The position numbers and the translations under genes were made by a program. Of a stretch of 64,000 bases of DNA, positions 18,294 through 27,546 are shown piece after piece (positions within the stretch are counted from its first letter, which is position 1; each line of letters opens with the position of its first letter). The notes under the pieces are model-generated. The model did no database searches, was not told where the DNA came from, and saw nothing but the letters and a program-made list of their open reading frames with translations. The DNA is from Tropicimonas sp. IMCC34043 (GTDB lineage Bacteria; Pseudomonadota; Alphaproteobacteria; Rhodobacterales; Rhodobacteraceae), in NCBI RefSeq assembly GCF_003390845.1, contig NZ_QMEK01000001.1:1116001-1180000 (forward strand), in the 5' to 3' direction.

Positions 18294-18383
18294 CGGCCAC
18301 AATTTGCGCAGTGTCGAGCGGCCCGGATCTTTCCCGGGCCGTTCGTCTGTCCTAAGACGACGCGCCAGCACGAAGGAACGCGA

Positions 18384-19172
18384 ATGATACGGGTCGAGAA
18401 CCTGCACCGGCATTTCGGCGGTTTCCATGCCGTCGACGGGGCCAGCATCGAGATCGCCGAAGGCTCCATCACCGGGCTGATCGGCCCCAACGGCGCCGGC
18501 AAGTCGACCCTGTTCAACGTCATCGCGGGTGTGCTGCCGCCGACTTCGGGGCGGGTCTTCATGGGCGATCACGACATTACCGGGCTGCCGCCGCACGAGC
18601 TGTTCCACAAGGGCCTGCTGCGGACCTTCCAGATCGCGCACGAGTTCGGATCGATGACGGTGCGCGAGAACCTGATGATGGTGCCGGGCGACCAGGCCGG
18701 CGAAACCCTGTGGAACACCTGGACCCAGCGCCGCCGGATCGCGCGCGAGGAAAAGGCGCTGCGCGCCAAGGCCGACGAGGTGCTGGCCTTCCTGACCATC
18801 GACCATCTGGCCGACGAGAAGGCCGGCAATCTTTCGGGCGGGCAGAAAAAGCTGCTGGAACTGGGCCGCACCATGATGGTCGATGCGAAGATCGTCTTCC
18901 TCGACGAGGTCGGCGCCGGGGTGAACCGGACGCTTTTGCGCACCATCGGCGACGCCATTCTGCGCCTGAACCAGGAACGCGGCTATACCTTTTGCCTGAT
19001 CGAGCACGACATGGATTTCATCGCCCGGCTTTGCGATCCGGTGATCTGCATGGCCGAGGGCAAGGTGCTAGCAGTGGGCAAGGCCCAGCACATCATGGAG
19101 AACGAGGCAGTGATCGAGGCCTATCTGGGCACCGGGCTGAAAAACCGCGTCAAGGCGGAGAGCCAGGCATGA
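18384..19172 (+). CDS. livG: ABC transporter ATP-binding protein, LivG type
   Basis: 262-residue ATPase of the importer. Walker A is GPNGAGKST at 34-42, the signature is LSGGQKKLLELGR, and the C-terminal region has the BCA_ABC_TP tail (IMENEAVIEAYLG). The Walker B extension is unusual: FLDEVGAGVN replaces the common DEPxAGLN, keeping the catalytic Glu but losing the Pro. The ATG at 18384 has GAAGGA upstream; an open frame back to 18285 runs into the hairpin region. The stop overlaps the next gene by 4 nt. Confidence 0.92.
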   Translation: MIRVENLHRHFGGFHAVDGASIEIAEGSITGLIGPNGAGKSTLFNVIAGVLPPTSGRVFMGDHDITGLPPHELFHKGLLRTFQIAHEFGSMTVRENLMMVPGDQAGETLWNTWTQRRRIAREEKALRAKADEVLAFLTIDHLADEKAGNLSGGQKKLLELGRTMMVDAKIVFLDEVGAGVNRTLLRTIGDAILRLNQERGYTFCLIEHDMDFIARLCDPVICMAEGKVLAVGKAQHIMENEAVIEAYLGTGLKNRVKAESQA

Positions 19173-19918
19173 GCGGCGCCGACCCGCAGATGGCGGGCAA
19201 ACCCGAGCCTTTCCTGATCGGCGAGGCGATGACCGGCGGCTATGGCCGCGGCGCGGACATCCTGCACGACTGCACCATTGCCGTCGACAAGGGCCAGATC
19301 GCGGTGATCGTCGGCCCGAACGGCGCCGGCAAGTCGACGGCGATGAAGGCGGTGTTCGGCATGGTCGATCTGCGGCTTGGCGCGGTGCGGCTCGACGGAC
19401 AGGACATCACCGCGCTGACCCCGCAGGCCCGGGTCGCCATGGGCATGGGCTTCGTGCCCCAGACCCACAATATCTTCACCTCGATGACGGTCGAGGAAAA
19501 CCTCGAGATGGGCGCCTTCCTGCGCCAGGACGACATTCGCGGCACCATGGAGCAGGTCTATGAGCTGTTCCCGATCCTGAAGGACAAACGCCGTCAGGCC
19601 GCCGGAGAGCTTTCGGGCGGCCAGCGCCAGCAGGTCGCAGTCGGCCGGGCGTTGATGACGCGTCCCTCGCTTCTGATGCTCGACGAACCGACCGCCGGTG
19701 TCTCGCCCATCGTCATGGACGAGCTTTTCGACCGGATCATCGAGGTCGCCCGCACCGGCATCTCGATCCTGATGGTCGAACAAAATGCCCGGCAGGCGCT
19801 CGAGATTGCCGACAAGGGCTATGTGCTGGTGCAGGGCAGCAATGCCCACACAGGATCCGGCAAGGCGCTGCTGGCCGATCCGCAGGTGCGAAAAAGCTTC
19901 CTCGGGGGGACGGAATGA
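19169..19918 (+). CDS. livF: ABC transporter ATP-binding protein, LivF type
   Basis: Second ATPase (249 residues), forming a heterodimer with the LivG-type partner. Walker A is GPNGAGKST (about 50-58), the signature is LSGGQRQQVAVGRAL, and Walker B is LLMLDEPTAGVSP. GMGFVPQTHNIFTSMTVEENLEMG is the LivF-type Q-loop region. The ATG overlaps the livG stop (ATGA). A long upstream frame is a livG shadow. A 66-bp gap follows before the permeases. Confidence 0.93.
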   Translation: MSGADPQMAGKPEPFLIGEAMTGGYGRGADILHDCTIAVDKGQIAVIVGPNGAGKSTAMKAVFGMVDLRLGAVRLDGQDITALTPQARVAMGMGFVPQTHNIFTSMTVEENLEMGAFLRQDDIRGTMEQVYELFPILKDKRRQAAGELSGGQRQQVAVGRALMTRPSLLMLDEPTAGVSPIVMDELFDRIIEVARTGISILMVEQNARQALEIADKGYVLVQGSNAHTGSGKALLADPQVRKSFLGGTE

Positions 19919-19984
19919 TGGCACCCGGCCAGCCCGCCGCCCCGGCCCGACCCGGCCGCAACCGCCCCAGAAGGAACGGCTGAC

Positions 19985-20995
19985 ATGGATATTCTCAACG
20001 CCGTCGTGGTGCTCGCCAATTTCGTGCTGATCCCGGCGCTGTCCTATGGCAGCCAGCTTGCGCTCGGCGCGCTCGGGGTGACGCTGATCTATGGCATCCT
20101 GCGGTTCTCGAACTTCGCCCATGGCGACACCATGGCCTTTGGCGCCATGGTGACGATCCTGTTCACCTGGGCCTTTCAAAACATGGGGATCTCGATCGCG
20201 CCGCTGCCGACGGCGCTGCTGGCCCTGCCCTTCGGCATCGTGGTCACGGCCGCCCTGCTGCTGGCGACCGACCGCGTGGTCTATCGCTTCTACCGCCAGC
20301 AAAAGGCCAAGCCGATCATCCTTGTCATGGTGTCGCTCGGCGTCATGTTCATCCTCAACGGCATCGTCCGCGTCATCATCGGCCCGGGCGAGCAACGGTT
20401 CGAGGACGGCGCGCGGTTCATCATCAATGCGCGCCAGTTCAAGGAGATGACGGGTCTTGAGGAGGGGCTGGCCTTCAAGGCATCGCAGGGGCTGACCATC
20501 GTCGTCACGATCATCGCGGTCGCGGCGCTGTTCTGGTTTCTCGACCGCACCAAGATGGGCAAGTCGATGCGCGCCTATTCCGACAACGAGGATCTCGCGC
20601 TGCTGTCGGGGATCAACCCCGAACGGGTGGTGCGGATCACCTGGATCCTCGCTGCGATCCTCGCCACCACCGCGGGCGTGCTCTATGGCCTCGACAAGTC
20701 GTTCAAGCCCTTCACCTATTTTCAGCTGCTGCTGCCGATGTTCGCAGCCGCCATCGTCGGCGGGCTTGGCAATCCGCTCGGCGCGATTGTCGGCGGCTAT
20801 ATCATCGCCTTCTCCGAGGTCACGCTGACCTATGCCTGGAAGAAGGTCGCGACCTACTTCCTGCCGGCCAGCCTGGCGCCTGACAGCCTGATGCAGCTGC
20901 TGTCGACCGACTACAAATATGCGGTCTCGTTCACGATCCTGGTGATCGTGCTGATCTTCAAGCCATACGGCCTGTTCCGGGGAAAAGCGGTATGA
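19985..20995 (+). CDS. livH: Branched-chain amino-acid type ABC permease, LivH type
   Basis: 336-residue inner-membrane permease with about eight hydrophobic segments. Family marks are LGVTLIYGILRFSNFAHGD near the N-terminus and AFAAAIVGGLGNPLGAIVGG-like sequence late in the protein. The loop KMGKSMRAYSDNEDLALLSGINPERV is the likely ATPase contact. The stop overlaps the livM start by 4 nt. Confidence 0.93.
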   Translation: MDILNAVVVLANFVLIPALSYGSQLALGALGVTLIYGILRFSNFAHGDTMAFGAMVTILFTWAFQNMGISIAPLPTALLALPFGIVVTAALLLATDRVVYRFYRQQKAKPIILVMVSLGVMFILNGIVRVIIGPGEQRFEDGARFIINARQFKEMTGLEEGLAFKASQGLTIVVTIIAVAALFWFLDRTKMGKSMRAYSDNEDLALLSGINPERVVRITWILAAILATTAGVLYGLDKSFKPFTYFQLLLPMFAAAIVGGLGNPLGAIVGGYIIAFSEVTLTYAWKKVATYFLPASLAPDSLMQLLSTDYKYAVSFTILVIVLIFKPYGLFRGKAV

Positions 20996-22284
20996 GAAAC
21001 GCAGCCCTCTTCGCCCTCGTTGCGGCGCTTTATATCGCGACCGGCATGATGCAAAGCTGGAACACGGCGCTGGCGATCTTCAACATGGGCCTGATCTCGG
21101 CGGTCATGGCGCTCGGCGTCAATATCCAGTGGGGATACGCGGGGCTTTTCAACGTCGGTATCATGGGCTTCGTGGCACTTGGCGGGCTGGCGACAGTCCT
21201 CGTCTCGATGCCGCCGGTGACCGAGGCCTGGGCCGCGGGCGGTGCGCGCATGCTGGCCGCCCTCGCCTTCGGCGCCGGCACGATCGCTGCGGGCATCGCG
21301 ACCTTCCGCCGGATGCAACCGGGGCGCCGACGCGCACTCGCGGTCGCCGCGATCTTTGCCGTTGGCTTCGTGCTCTACCGCTGGGCCTTCGATCCCGCGC
21401 GCGACGCGATCGAGGCGATCGATCCGGCCTCCACCGGCTATCTCGGCGGGCTTGGCCTGCCGATCCTGATCGCCTGGCCGGTCGGCGGGTTGCTGGCCGC
21501 GGCGGCGGCCTGGGGCATCGGCAAGACAGCGCTTGGCCTGCGCTCGGACTACCTTGCCATCGCGACGCTCGGCATCGCCGAGATCATCATCGCGGTCCTG
21601 AAGAACGAGGACTGGCTCGGCCGCGGGGTCAAGAACGTCGTCGGCCTGCCCCGTCCCGTCCCCTACGAGATCGACCTGCAGGACACCCCCGAATTCGTCG
21701 CCCGCGCCACCGAGCTTGGGCTCGACCCGGCCACGGCCTCCTCGCTCTGGGTCAAGCTGTGCTATACCGGCCTCTTCGCCGCCGTGCTGCTGGCGTTGAT
21801 CCTGCTGACGCAACTGGCGTTGAAATCGCCCTGGGGCCGGATGATGCGGGCGATCCGCGACAATGAGGTCGCGGCCGAGGCGATGGGCAAGAACGTCACC
21901 CGCAGGCATCTGCAGATCTTCATCCTCGGCTCTGCGATCTGCGGCATGGCCGGGGCGATGATGACCACGCTCGACGGGCAGTTGACGCCAGGAACCTATC
22001 AGCCGCTGCGCTATACCTTCCTGATCTGGGTGATGGTGATCGTCGGCGGGTCGGGCAACAACTGGGGCTCGGTGCTGGGCGGCTTCCTGATCTGGTGGCT
22101 GTGGATTCAGGTCGAACCGATCGGCGGTTTCGTGATGAACCTGATCACCATGCCGCTGCCCGAGGACTCGGGGCTGCGGCTGCATCTGCTCGACAGTGTC
22201 CAGCACATCCGCCTGCTGACCATGGGTGTCGTGCTGCTGCTGGTGCTGCGATTCAGTCCCCGCGGCCTGATCCCCGAGAAATAA
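20992..22284 (+). CDS. livM: Branched-chain amino-acid type ABC permease, LivM type
   Basis: 430-residue permease pairing with LivH. It is longer than many LivM proteins because of an Arg-rich loop around residues 100-160 between membrane segments. Motifs are GVNIQWGYAGLFNVGIMGFVALGG, LRSDYLAIATLGIAEII and the ATPase-contact loop WGRMMRAIRDNEVAAEAMGKN. The start overlaps livH (ATGA). It is the last gene of the importer; a stable hairpin follows 6 nt after the stop. Confidence 0.93.
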   Translation: MRNAALFALVAALYIATGMMQSWNTALAIFNMGLISAVMALGVNIQWGYAGLFNVGIMGFVALGGLATVLVSMPPVTEAWAAGGARMLAALAFGAGTIAAGIATFRRMQPGRRRALAVAAIFAVGFVLYRWAFDPARDAIEAIDPASTGYLGGLGLPILIAWPVGGLLAAAAAWGIGKTALGLRSDYLAIATLGIAEIIIAVLKNEDWLGRGVKNVVGLPRPVPYEIDLQDTPEFVARATELGLDPATASSLWVKLCYTGLFAAVLLALILLTQLALKSPWGRMMRAIRDNEVAAEAMGKNVTRRHLQIFILGSAICGMAGAMMTTLDGQLTPGTYQPLRYTFLIWVMVIVGGSGNNWGSVLGGFLIWWLWIQVEPIGGFVMNLITMPLPEDSGLRLHLLDSVQHIRLLTMGVVLLLVLRFSPRGLIPEK

Positions 22285-22290
22285 GGCGTT

Positions 22291-22317
22291 CGGCGGGGCA
22301 AACTCATTGCCCTGCCG
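22291..22317 (+). terminator. Hairpin after livM
   Basis: An 11-bp stem (22291-22301 with 22307-22317, one G-T pair) has a 5-nt loop. No T-run follows. Its place directly after the operon suggests termination or 3' protection. Confidence 0.5.
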
Positions 22318-22497
22318 GCACGCGGCCGGTCAAAGCGTGGCCGCAATCGTCGACGCCGGTTATTCCTTGGCGATGCGGCTGGTCAGCCCGCCCTTCGGCA
22401 TCCGCGATATCGGCGACCTGCTGGCGGTGTTCAGCGCCGCGCTGGTCGTGCTCATCGCCATAATGAGCGGCCCTCGGAGGCCGCGCCCCGCGCCGAC

Positions 22498-23970
22498 TCA
22501 CAGATCGTAGAGATCCGCGAACTTCGTTTCGAGATAGCGCAGCAGCGGCTGGGCCGAAACCGCGGCACCGGTCGCCTGCGCGATCAGCGCCGGCGCCTCG
22601 TAAAGCCCGCCATATTGCTGCACCCTCTCGCGCAGCCAGCCCGTCGCCGGCCCGGCATCGCCCGTGGCAAGCGCAGGCTCCCATTCCGGCACGTCGCGCT
22701 GCAATGCCTCGAACAGGCAGCCCGCATAGACGTTGCCAAGCGTGTAGGTCGGGAAATAGCCGAACAACCCGACCGGCCAGTGAACGTCCTGCAGCACCCC
22801 GTTCGAGGGCCGGTCGACCGCCACCCCGAAATCGGCCTTGAACCGGTCGTTCCAGGCCGCCTCGAGGTCGGCCACCTCCAGCGCGCCCCGGATCAGCGCC
22901 CGTTCCAGATCGAAGCGCAGCATGATGTGCAGGTTGTAGTGCACCTCGTCGGCTTCGGTGCGGATATAGCCCGCTTCGACCCGGTTCATCGCGCCATAGA
23001 AGGCGTCCGCCCCTGCGACCCCCATGTCACCGAAGGCCTCGACGCAGCGCCCGTGCAGCCAGCCCGCAAAGGCCCGGCTGCGGCCAAGCTGGTTTTCATA
23101 GATCCGGCTCTGGCTTTCGTGCACGCCCATCGACACCCCGGTGCCGAGCGGGGTCAGCAGATAGGCCCTGTCGATCCCCTGTTCGTAACAGCCATGGCCG
23201 GTCTCGTGGATCGTCGAATAAAGACAGCCGAAGATCTCGTCGGGGCTGGTGCGCGTGGTGATCCGTACGTCAAGCCCGCTGCCCGAACTGAACGGATGCA
23301 CCGCCTTGTCGATCCGTCCGCGGTCAAGGTCATAGCCGAAGGCGCGCGCGCACTCCGTGGTCAGCCGCAGCTGCGCCGCCTCGTCGAACGGCCCCTGCAG
23401 GATGGCCATGTCACGCCCGCTGCCAAGGATGCGCTGGCGCAGATCGACCAGACCGGGACGCAGGCTGTCGAACAGCGCCGCAATCGCCGCCCCCGACATC
23501 CCGGGTTCGTGGCCGTCCAGAAGGGCGTCATAGGGATCGCCGCCATCGGCCAGCGCGGCGGCCTCGGCGCGGGCCAGATCGACCACCTGCGCCAGCGTCG
23601 GCAGGAAGGCCGCCACGTCGTCGGCGGCGCGCGCCTCGGCCCAGATCCCCTGCGACAGGCTGGTGACGCGCGCGATCTCGGAGGCCAGATCGACCGGCAC
23701 CTTCATGGCGCGGTCATAGGCACGCCGGATCAGCCGGATCTGGGCGCGGGCGACGTCATCCGAGGGCTCTGCCGCGGCCAGCCATTCGCCGACACGCGGG
23801 TCGCTGCGGCGGCCGTGCAGCACCTTTTCAAGCGCTGCCATTTCCTCGGCGCGTTGCGGCGCGGCGCCCCGCGGCATCACCGTCTCCTGATCCCAGCTCA
23901 GCCGCCCGAGAACTTCGGCCAGGGCGTGAGTGTCACGGGTGAAGGCAAGCAACGCGTCATAGGCCGTCAT
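22498..23970 (-). CDS. M32 family metallocarboxypeptidase
   Basis: Removes C-terminal residues from peptides in the cytoplasm. It has 490 residues, close to the M32 norm of about 500, with no signal peptide. The zinc motif HETGH is at 255-259, the third-ligand segment is HESQSR at 284-289, and the family blocks RITTRTSPDE and GVSMGVHESQSR are present. Its ATG lies 3 nt after the ctaA stop, so it belongs to trmJ-ctaA-M32. Confidence 0.93.
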   Translation of the reverse strand: MTAYDALLAFTRDTHALAEVLGRLSWDQETVMPRGAAPQRAEEMAALEKVLHGRRSDPRVGEWLAAAEPSDDVARAQIRLIRRAYDRAMKVPVDLASEIARVTSLSQGIWAEARAADDVAAFLPTLAQVVDLARAEAAALADGGDPYDALLDGHEPGMSGAAIAALFDSLRPGLVDLRQRILGSGRDMAILQGPFDEAAQLRLTTECARAFGYDLDRGRIDKAVHPFSSGSGLDVRITTRTSPDEIFGCLYSTIHETGHGCYEQGIDRAYLLTPLGTGVSMGVHESQSRIYENQLGRSRAFAGWLHGRCVEAFGDMGVAGADAFYGAMNRVEAGYIRTEADEVHYNLHIMLRFDLERALIRGALEVADLEAAWNDRFKADFGVAVDRPSNGVLQDVHWPVGLFGYFPTYTLGNVYAGCLFEALQRDVPEWEPALATGDAGPATGWLRERVQQYGGLYEAPALIAQATGAAVSAQPLLRYLETKFADLYDL

Positions 23971-23973
23971 GCG

Positions 23974-25122
23974 CTATTTCCTTTCCCGCACCGATTGCAC
24001 CACTGGATAGCCCGCCATGTGCCGTGCCCGCAGCACCAGCACCCAGACCGCCACCGCGACCAGCTGATGGGTCAGCGCCACATGTGCCTGCGCCTGAGTC
24101 AGAACCGCCACGACGCCCAGGACCGCCTGCCCGAAAATCATCACCATCATCCAGTCAAAGGCGCGCCTTGTGCGCAGATGCGCGCTGCTGCGGCTCTGCC
24201 ACCAGACGAAAAGCCCGAACAGGAACACGCCATAGCCGACCATACGGTGGACGAACTGCACCAGCCCCGGATCCTCGAAGAAGTTGCGCCAGATGGGGCT
24301 CAGCTGGAACGGATCGGGCGGAAAGAAGCCGCCGGCCATCAGCGGCCAGTCGTTGAAATTTCGCCCGGCATCGTTGCCGGCCACCAGTGCGCCGAGCAGC
24401 ACCTGCACCAGCAGCGCGCCAGCCAGACCCGCCGTCAGCCGCCAAAGCCGCGCCTCGCGCAGCCGCCGCGCCTGCATCAGCACCCGGTCGGGGCGGGACA
24501 GCTGCATGACATGCCAGGCCAGCACCCCGAGGATCACGAAGGCAAGTTCAAGGTGGATCGCCAGCCGATAGGGCGCGACATCGACCATGCCGGCCCCCAG
24601 CCCCGAAGAGACCATCCACCAGCCGACGGCGCCCTGCAGACCCCCAAGCAGCCCCGGCAGGACCAGACGCCAGGTCCAGCCCGTCGGCACCTGACGGCGC
24701 AGCAGGAAATAGCCAAGCCCCAGCGCCCAGACCAGCCCCACAAGACGGCCAAGCTGCCGGTGGCCCCATTCCCACCAGTAGATCCCCCTGAACTCGTCGA
24801 GCGTCATCTGGGAGTTCTGCAAGGCGAATTCCGGGATCTGCTGGTATTTCGCGAACTCGCCCTGCCAGGCTTCGTCGGACATCGGCGGGATCGCACCCGT
24901 CACCGGGGCCCATTCGGTGATCGAAAGCCCGGCATCGGTCAGACGGGTCAGCCCGCCGACGGCGATCATGGCGACGACCAGCGCGAAAAGCACGATCAGC
25001 CACAGCCGGATCGCGCCGCGGGCGCCGGCATGGGCGCGGTCGATCACACCGGTTCGGGCAACCGGCGGTGCCTCGCGCTTTTCCGTGCCCACGTCTTCGA
25101 AAATGCTGCGTTTTGCGGCCAT
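23974..25122 (-). CDS. ctaA: Heme A synthase (COX15/CtaA)
   Basis: Oxidises the C8 methyl of heme O to give heme A for aa3-type cytochrome oxidase. The 382-residue inner-membrane protein has about eight helices. Motifs are VGGLTRLTDAGLSITEW, YWWEWGHRQLGRLVG (paired His/Glu region), RLAIHLELAF, QFVHRMVGYG and VALTHQLVA, whose histidines are the heme ligands. The start at 25122 has AGGAG 9 nt upstream, better than a start 10 codons earlier. It is 26 nt downstream of trmJ. Confidence 0.94.
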   Translation of the reverse strand: MAAKRSIFEDVGTEKREAPPVARTGVIDRAHAGARGAIRLWLIVLFALVVAMIAVGGLTRLTDAGLSITEWAPVTGAIPPMSDEAWQGEFAKYQQIPEFALQNSQMTLDEFRGIYWWEWGHRQLGRLVGLVWALGLGYFLLRRQVPTGWTWRLVLPGLLGGLQGAVGWWMVSSGLGAGMVDVAPYRLAIHLELAFVILGVLAWHVMQLSRPDRVLMQARRLREARLWRLTAGLAGALLVQVLLGALVAGNDAGRNFNDWPLMAGGFFPPDPFQLSPIWRNFFEDPGLVQFVHRMVGYGVFLFGLFVWWQSRSSAHLRTRRAFDWMMVMIFGQAVLGVVAVLTQAQAHVALTHQLVAVAVWVLVLRARHMAGYPVVQSVRERK

Positions 25123-25148
25123 ATCAGATAACTCCTGTCGCGGGAGGC

Positions 25149-25892
25149 TCAACCTTCGCCGTCGTCGGTTCCGTTCGGGGCGAGCTTGCGGCGGGTCAAT
25201 TGCCGCAACATGCCGTGAAAGATCTGCACGTCGCTTGGGCTCAGCGCCAGACGCGACAGCATGTTGCGCACCGTAACCTTCATCCCCGGTGCCTTGGTCG
25301 GCGGAAAGAAGAACCCGGCCTGATCGAGCCGGGTCTCGAAATGATCGGCCAGCCGTTCGACCTCGATCGCGGGGGCCCGCTCGATCTCGTCGCCCTCGGG
25401 CAAGTCAACGGCCTGGCGGCGCCACTCATAGGCCGTCAGCAGCACGCATTGTGCGAGGTTGAGCGAGAAGAATTCGGGATTCACCGGCACCGTGATGATC
25501 GCTTCGGCCCGGGCGATGTCCTCGTTTTCCAGACCTGCACGCTCGGGCCCGAACATGATGCCGACCCGGCCGCCCGCAGCCGTCGCCGCCCGCGCCTCGG
25601 CCATGGCGGCCTCCGGCGTCAGCACCCGCTTGCTCAGCCCGCGGCCACGCGCCGTGGTGGCATAGACATGGGTGCAATCGGCAATCGCCTCGGCCGTGGT
25701 GGCAAAGATCCCGGCATGGTCCAGTACCCGGCCCGCACCGCTTGCCAGGGCGGCCGCGCGCGGGTTCGGCCAGCCGTCGCGCGGATCGACCATCCGCATC
25801 CGGTTCAGCCCGAAATTCCACATGGCCCGCGCCGCACCACCGATGTTCTCGCCCATCTGGGGGCGCACGAGGATGAAGACGGGATCGGGCAT
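25149..25892 (-). CDS. trmJ: tRNA/rRNA 2'-O-methyltransferase, TrmJ type
   Basis: SpoU/TrmH-superfamily (SPOUT) enzyme of 247 residues, predicted to methylate the ribose at tRNA position 32. The knotted domain covers about 1-160: PVFILVRPQMGENIGGAARAMWNFGL at the start, IMFGPERAGLENEDI, and PVNPEFFSLNLAQCVLLTAYEW as the SAM-binding knot. The C-terminal helical extension (about 170-247) is typical of TrmJ. It is the first gene of the trmJ-ctaA-M32 group. Confidence 0.92.
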   Translation of the reverse strand: MPDPVFILVRPQMGENIGGAARAMWNFGLNRMRMVDPRDGWPNPRAAALASGAGRVLDHAGIFATTAEAIADCTHVYATTARGRGLSKRVLTPEAAMAEARAATAAGGRVGIMFGPERAGLENEDIARAEAIITVPVNPEFFSLNLAQCVLLTAYEWRRQAVDLPEGDEIERAPAIEVERLADHFETRLDQAGFFFPPTKAPGMKVTVRNMLSRLALSPSDVQIFHGMLRQLTRRKLAPNGTDDGEG

Positions 25893-26040
25893 TGGCTCTC
25901 GCTTTGTCTGTCAGGCCCCGAGGTGATACGCCGCCCCCGGCCGGCCTTCAAGGCGCGGTCCCGGGGCTGCATGGGGCATGGTGCCCCGCCTGAAAGAGCG
26001 CTATAGGGCGCAAAACCAATCCAGAAGCCGGAACTGAGCC

Positions 26041-26658
26041 ATGGCCGAGCCCGAACAGCCGCAGATCTATCTGATCACCCCCCCCGAGATCGAATTATCG
26101 ATCTTTCCTGCCCGTCTTGCGCGGGTGCTGGATTCGCGCCCCGTCGCCTGCGTGCGGCTGGCGCTGGCCGGGCGCGACGAGGACGCCATCGCGCGGGCTG
26201 CCGATGCCTGCCGCGAGGTCTGCCATGGCCGCGACGTGGCGCTGGTGATCGCCGATCACCTGCTGCTGGTCGAACGCCACGGGCTCGACGGGGTGCACCT
26301 TGGCAATTCCAGGGGCATCCGCGACGCCCGCAAGGCCTTGGGAGAGGACGCCATCGTCGGCGCCTTCTGCGGCGCCTCGCGGCACGAAGGGATCACCGCA
26401 GCCGAGGCCGGAGCCGACTATGCCGCCTTCGGGCCGGTTTCGGACACGGCTCTTGGCGACGGCACGGTGGCCGACCGCGACCTGTTCGAGTGGTGGTCCG
26501 AGATGATCGAAGTTCCGGTCGTGGCCGAAGGCGGGCTAAGCCCCGCCCTGGTAGAGGCCCTGTCGCCGGTCACCGATTTCCTCGCCATCGGCGACGAGAT
26601 CTGGTCGGCGGAAGATCCGGTGGCGGCGCTCGACCGGCTGGTGCCGCGGCTGGGCTGA
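26041..26658 (+). CDS. Divergent ThiE-like thiamine phosphate synthase family protein
   Basis: 205-residue TIM-barrel of the ThiE/TenI family. Family segments are IYLITPP at the N-terminus, ALVIADHLLLVERHGLDGVHLGN and AGADYAAFGPVSDT. Canonical ThiE has a GP-x4-T-x-TK phosphate-binding loop; here the position reads GPVSDTALGDG, and the usual D-x-x-x-A-x-x-x-x-ADG-x-H-x-G-Q ends in N. No other thi gene is near. It may be a bona fide but divergent ThiE or a TenI-like paralogue. Confidence 0.75.
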   Translation: MAEPEQPQIYLITPPEIELSIFPARLARVLDSRPVACVRLALAGRDEDAIARAADACREVCHGRDVALVIADHLLLVERHGLDGVHLGNSRGIRDARKALGEDAIVGAFCGASRHEGITAAEAGADYAAFGPVSDTALGDGTVADRDLFEWWSEMIEVPVVAEGGLSPALVEALSPVTDFLAIGDEIWSAEDPVAALDRLVPRLG

Positions 26659-26703
26659 GGGCGGGCCTCTCAACACAGCCAGACCGATGCAGGGAAGACG
26701 GGC

Positions 26704-27546
26704 TCAGCTGTCCGAGATCTGCACGGGACCCGGGATCCCGGACCGCACCGCCGTCTCACAGGCGGCGGCAAGCGCCTTTCGGCCCGCGAAATCTGCAACG
26801 CGGAGCGCCGGGTGATAGATCACCTCGACCGAGCCCTGCCGGGGCGCCGCGAGGATCTTCAGCAGATGCGGCCCGAAATCCATGTCGCCCCACCAGCCAT
26901 AGAATCGCGGATCCTCGCCCTCTGGGGCGGTATAGACCACGGTTACCGGCTGAACCTGCAGGCCCGGCCTCAGGTGCTCGGTAAAGAACGCCTGAAACAG
27001 CGTTGTCTTGAAGGGCAGAATGCGGCGCCCGTCGGTGCTGGTCCCTTCGGGAAAGAACAGCAGCTTATGCCCCGCCATGAGCCGGGTCTCCAGAACGCTC
27101 GTGTGGTCCCTTGCCTCGCGTCGGTCGCGGTTGATGAATACCGTTCCGGTCGCCCGGGCAAGCCAGCCGATGCCGGGCCAGGCCGCGACTTCGGCCTTCG
27201 AGACGAAATAGATCCGCTGCGCGGCATTGAGCGAAAAGATGTCGAGCCAGCTCGAGTGGTTCGAGACCACCGCCCCGCCGCCCAGAATCGGGGTGCCGCG
27301 CACGCGGCGTTGGATACCCAAAAGGACGAAGGCGGCGGTACAGACGAAGCGGGTCAGCCAGGGCGTGACCGGGCGGCGCAGCCCGAACAGCGGCCGTTCC
27401 AGCAGCCGCAGGATCAGCATGATCGCAAGGCAGCCAAAGGTGACGATCGCCAGCGGCAGGCCGCGCCGAACCACCCGCACCCAGTCGCCCACGCTCAGGC
27501 GGCGCGCCGCCTCGGGTGGCGCCTCGGACCGCCAGGTGGCGCTCAT
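26704..27546 (-). CDS. olsA: 1-acyl-glycerol-3-phosphate acyltransferase family, ornithine-lipid OlsA
   Basis: Adds the second acyl chain to lyso-ornithine lipid to form ornithine lipid; some OlsA proteins also act in phosphatidate synthesis. The 280-residue PlsC-type protein has an N-terminal membrane segment (about 30-50), the catalytic block NHSSWLD at 96-102 (His97, Asp102) and FPEGTS at 165-170. The ATG at 27546 overlaps the stop of olsB, which fixes the start and the functional pairing. Upstream open frame to 27972 is an olsB shadow. Confidence 0.9.
   Translation of the reverse strand: MSATWRSEAPPEAARRLSVGDWVRVVRRGLPLAIVTFGCLAIMLILRLLERPLFGLRRPVTPWLTRFVCTAAFVLLGIQRRVRGTPILGGGAVVSNHSSWLDIFSLNAAQRIYFVSKAEVAAWPGIGWLARATGTVFINRDRREARDHTSVLETRLMAGHKLLFFPEGTSTDGRRILPFKTTLFQAFFTEHLRPGLQVQPVTVVYTAPEGEDPRFYGWWGDMDFGPHLLKILAAPRQGSVEVIYHPALRVADFAGRKALAAACETAVRSGIPGPVQISDS

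Noticed and set aside
22307-22510. Plus-strand 67-residue frame with a hydrophobic run (AVFSAALVVLIAIM) after livM
   Set aside because: It begins inside the post-livM hairpin, has no Shine-Dalgarno and overlaps the carboxypeptidase 3' end. A chance frame is more likely, though a small membrane protein cannot be excluded.
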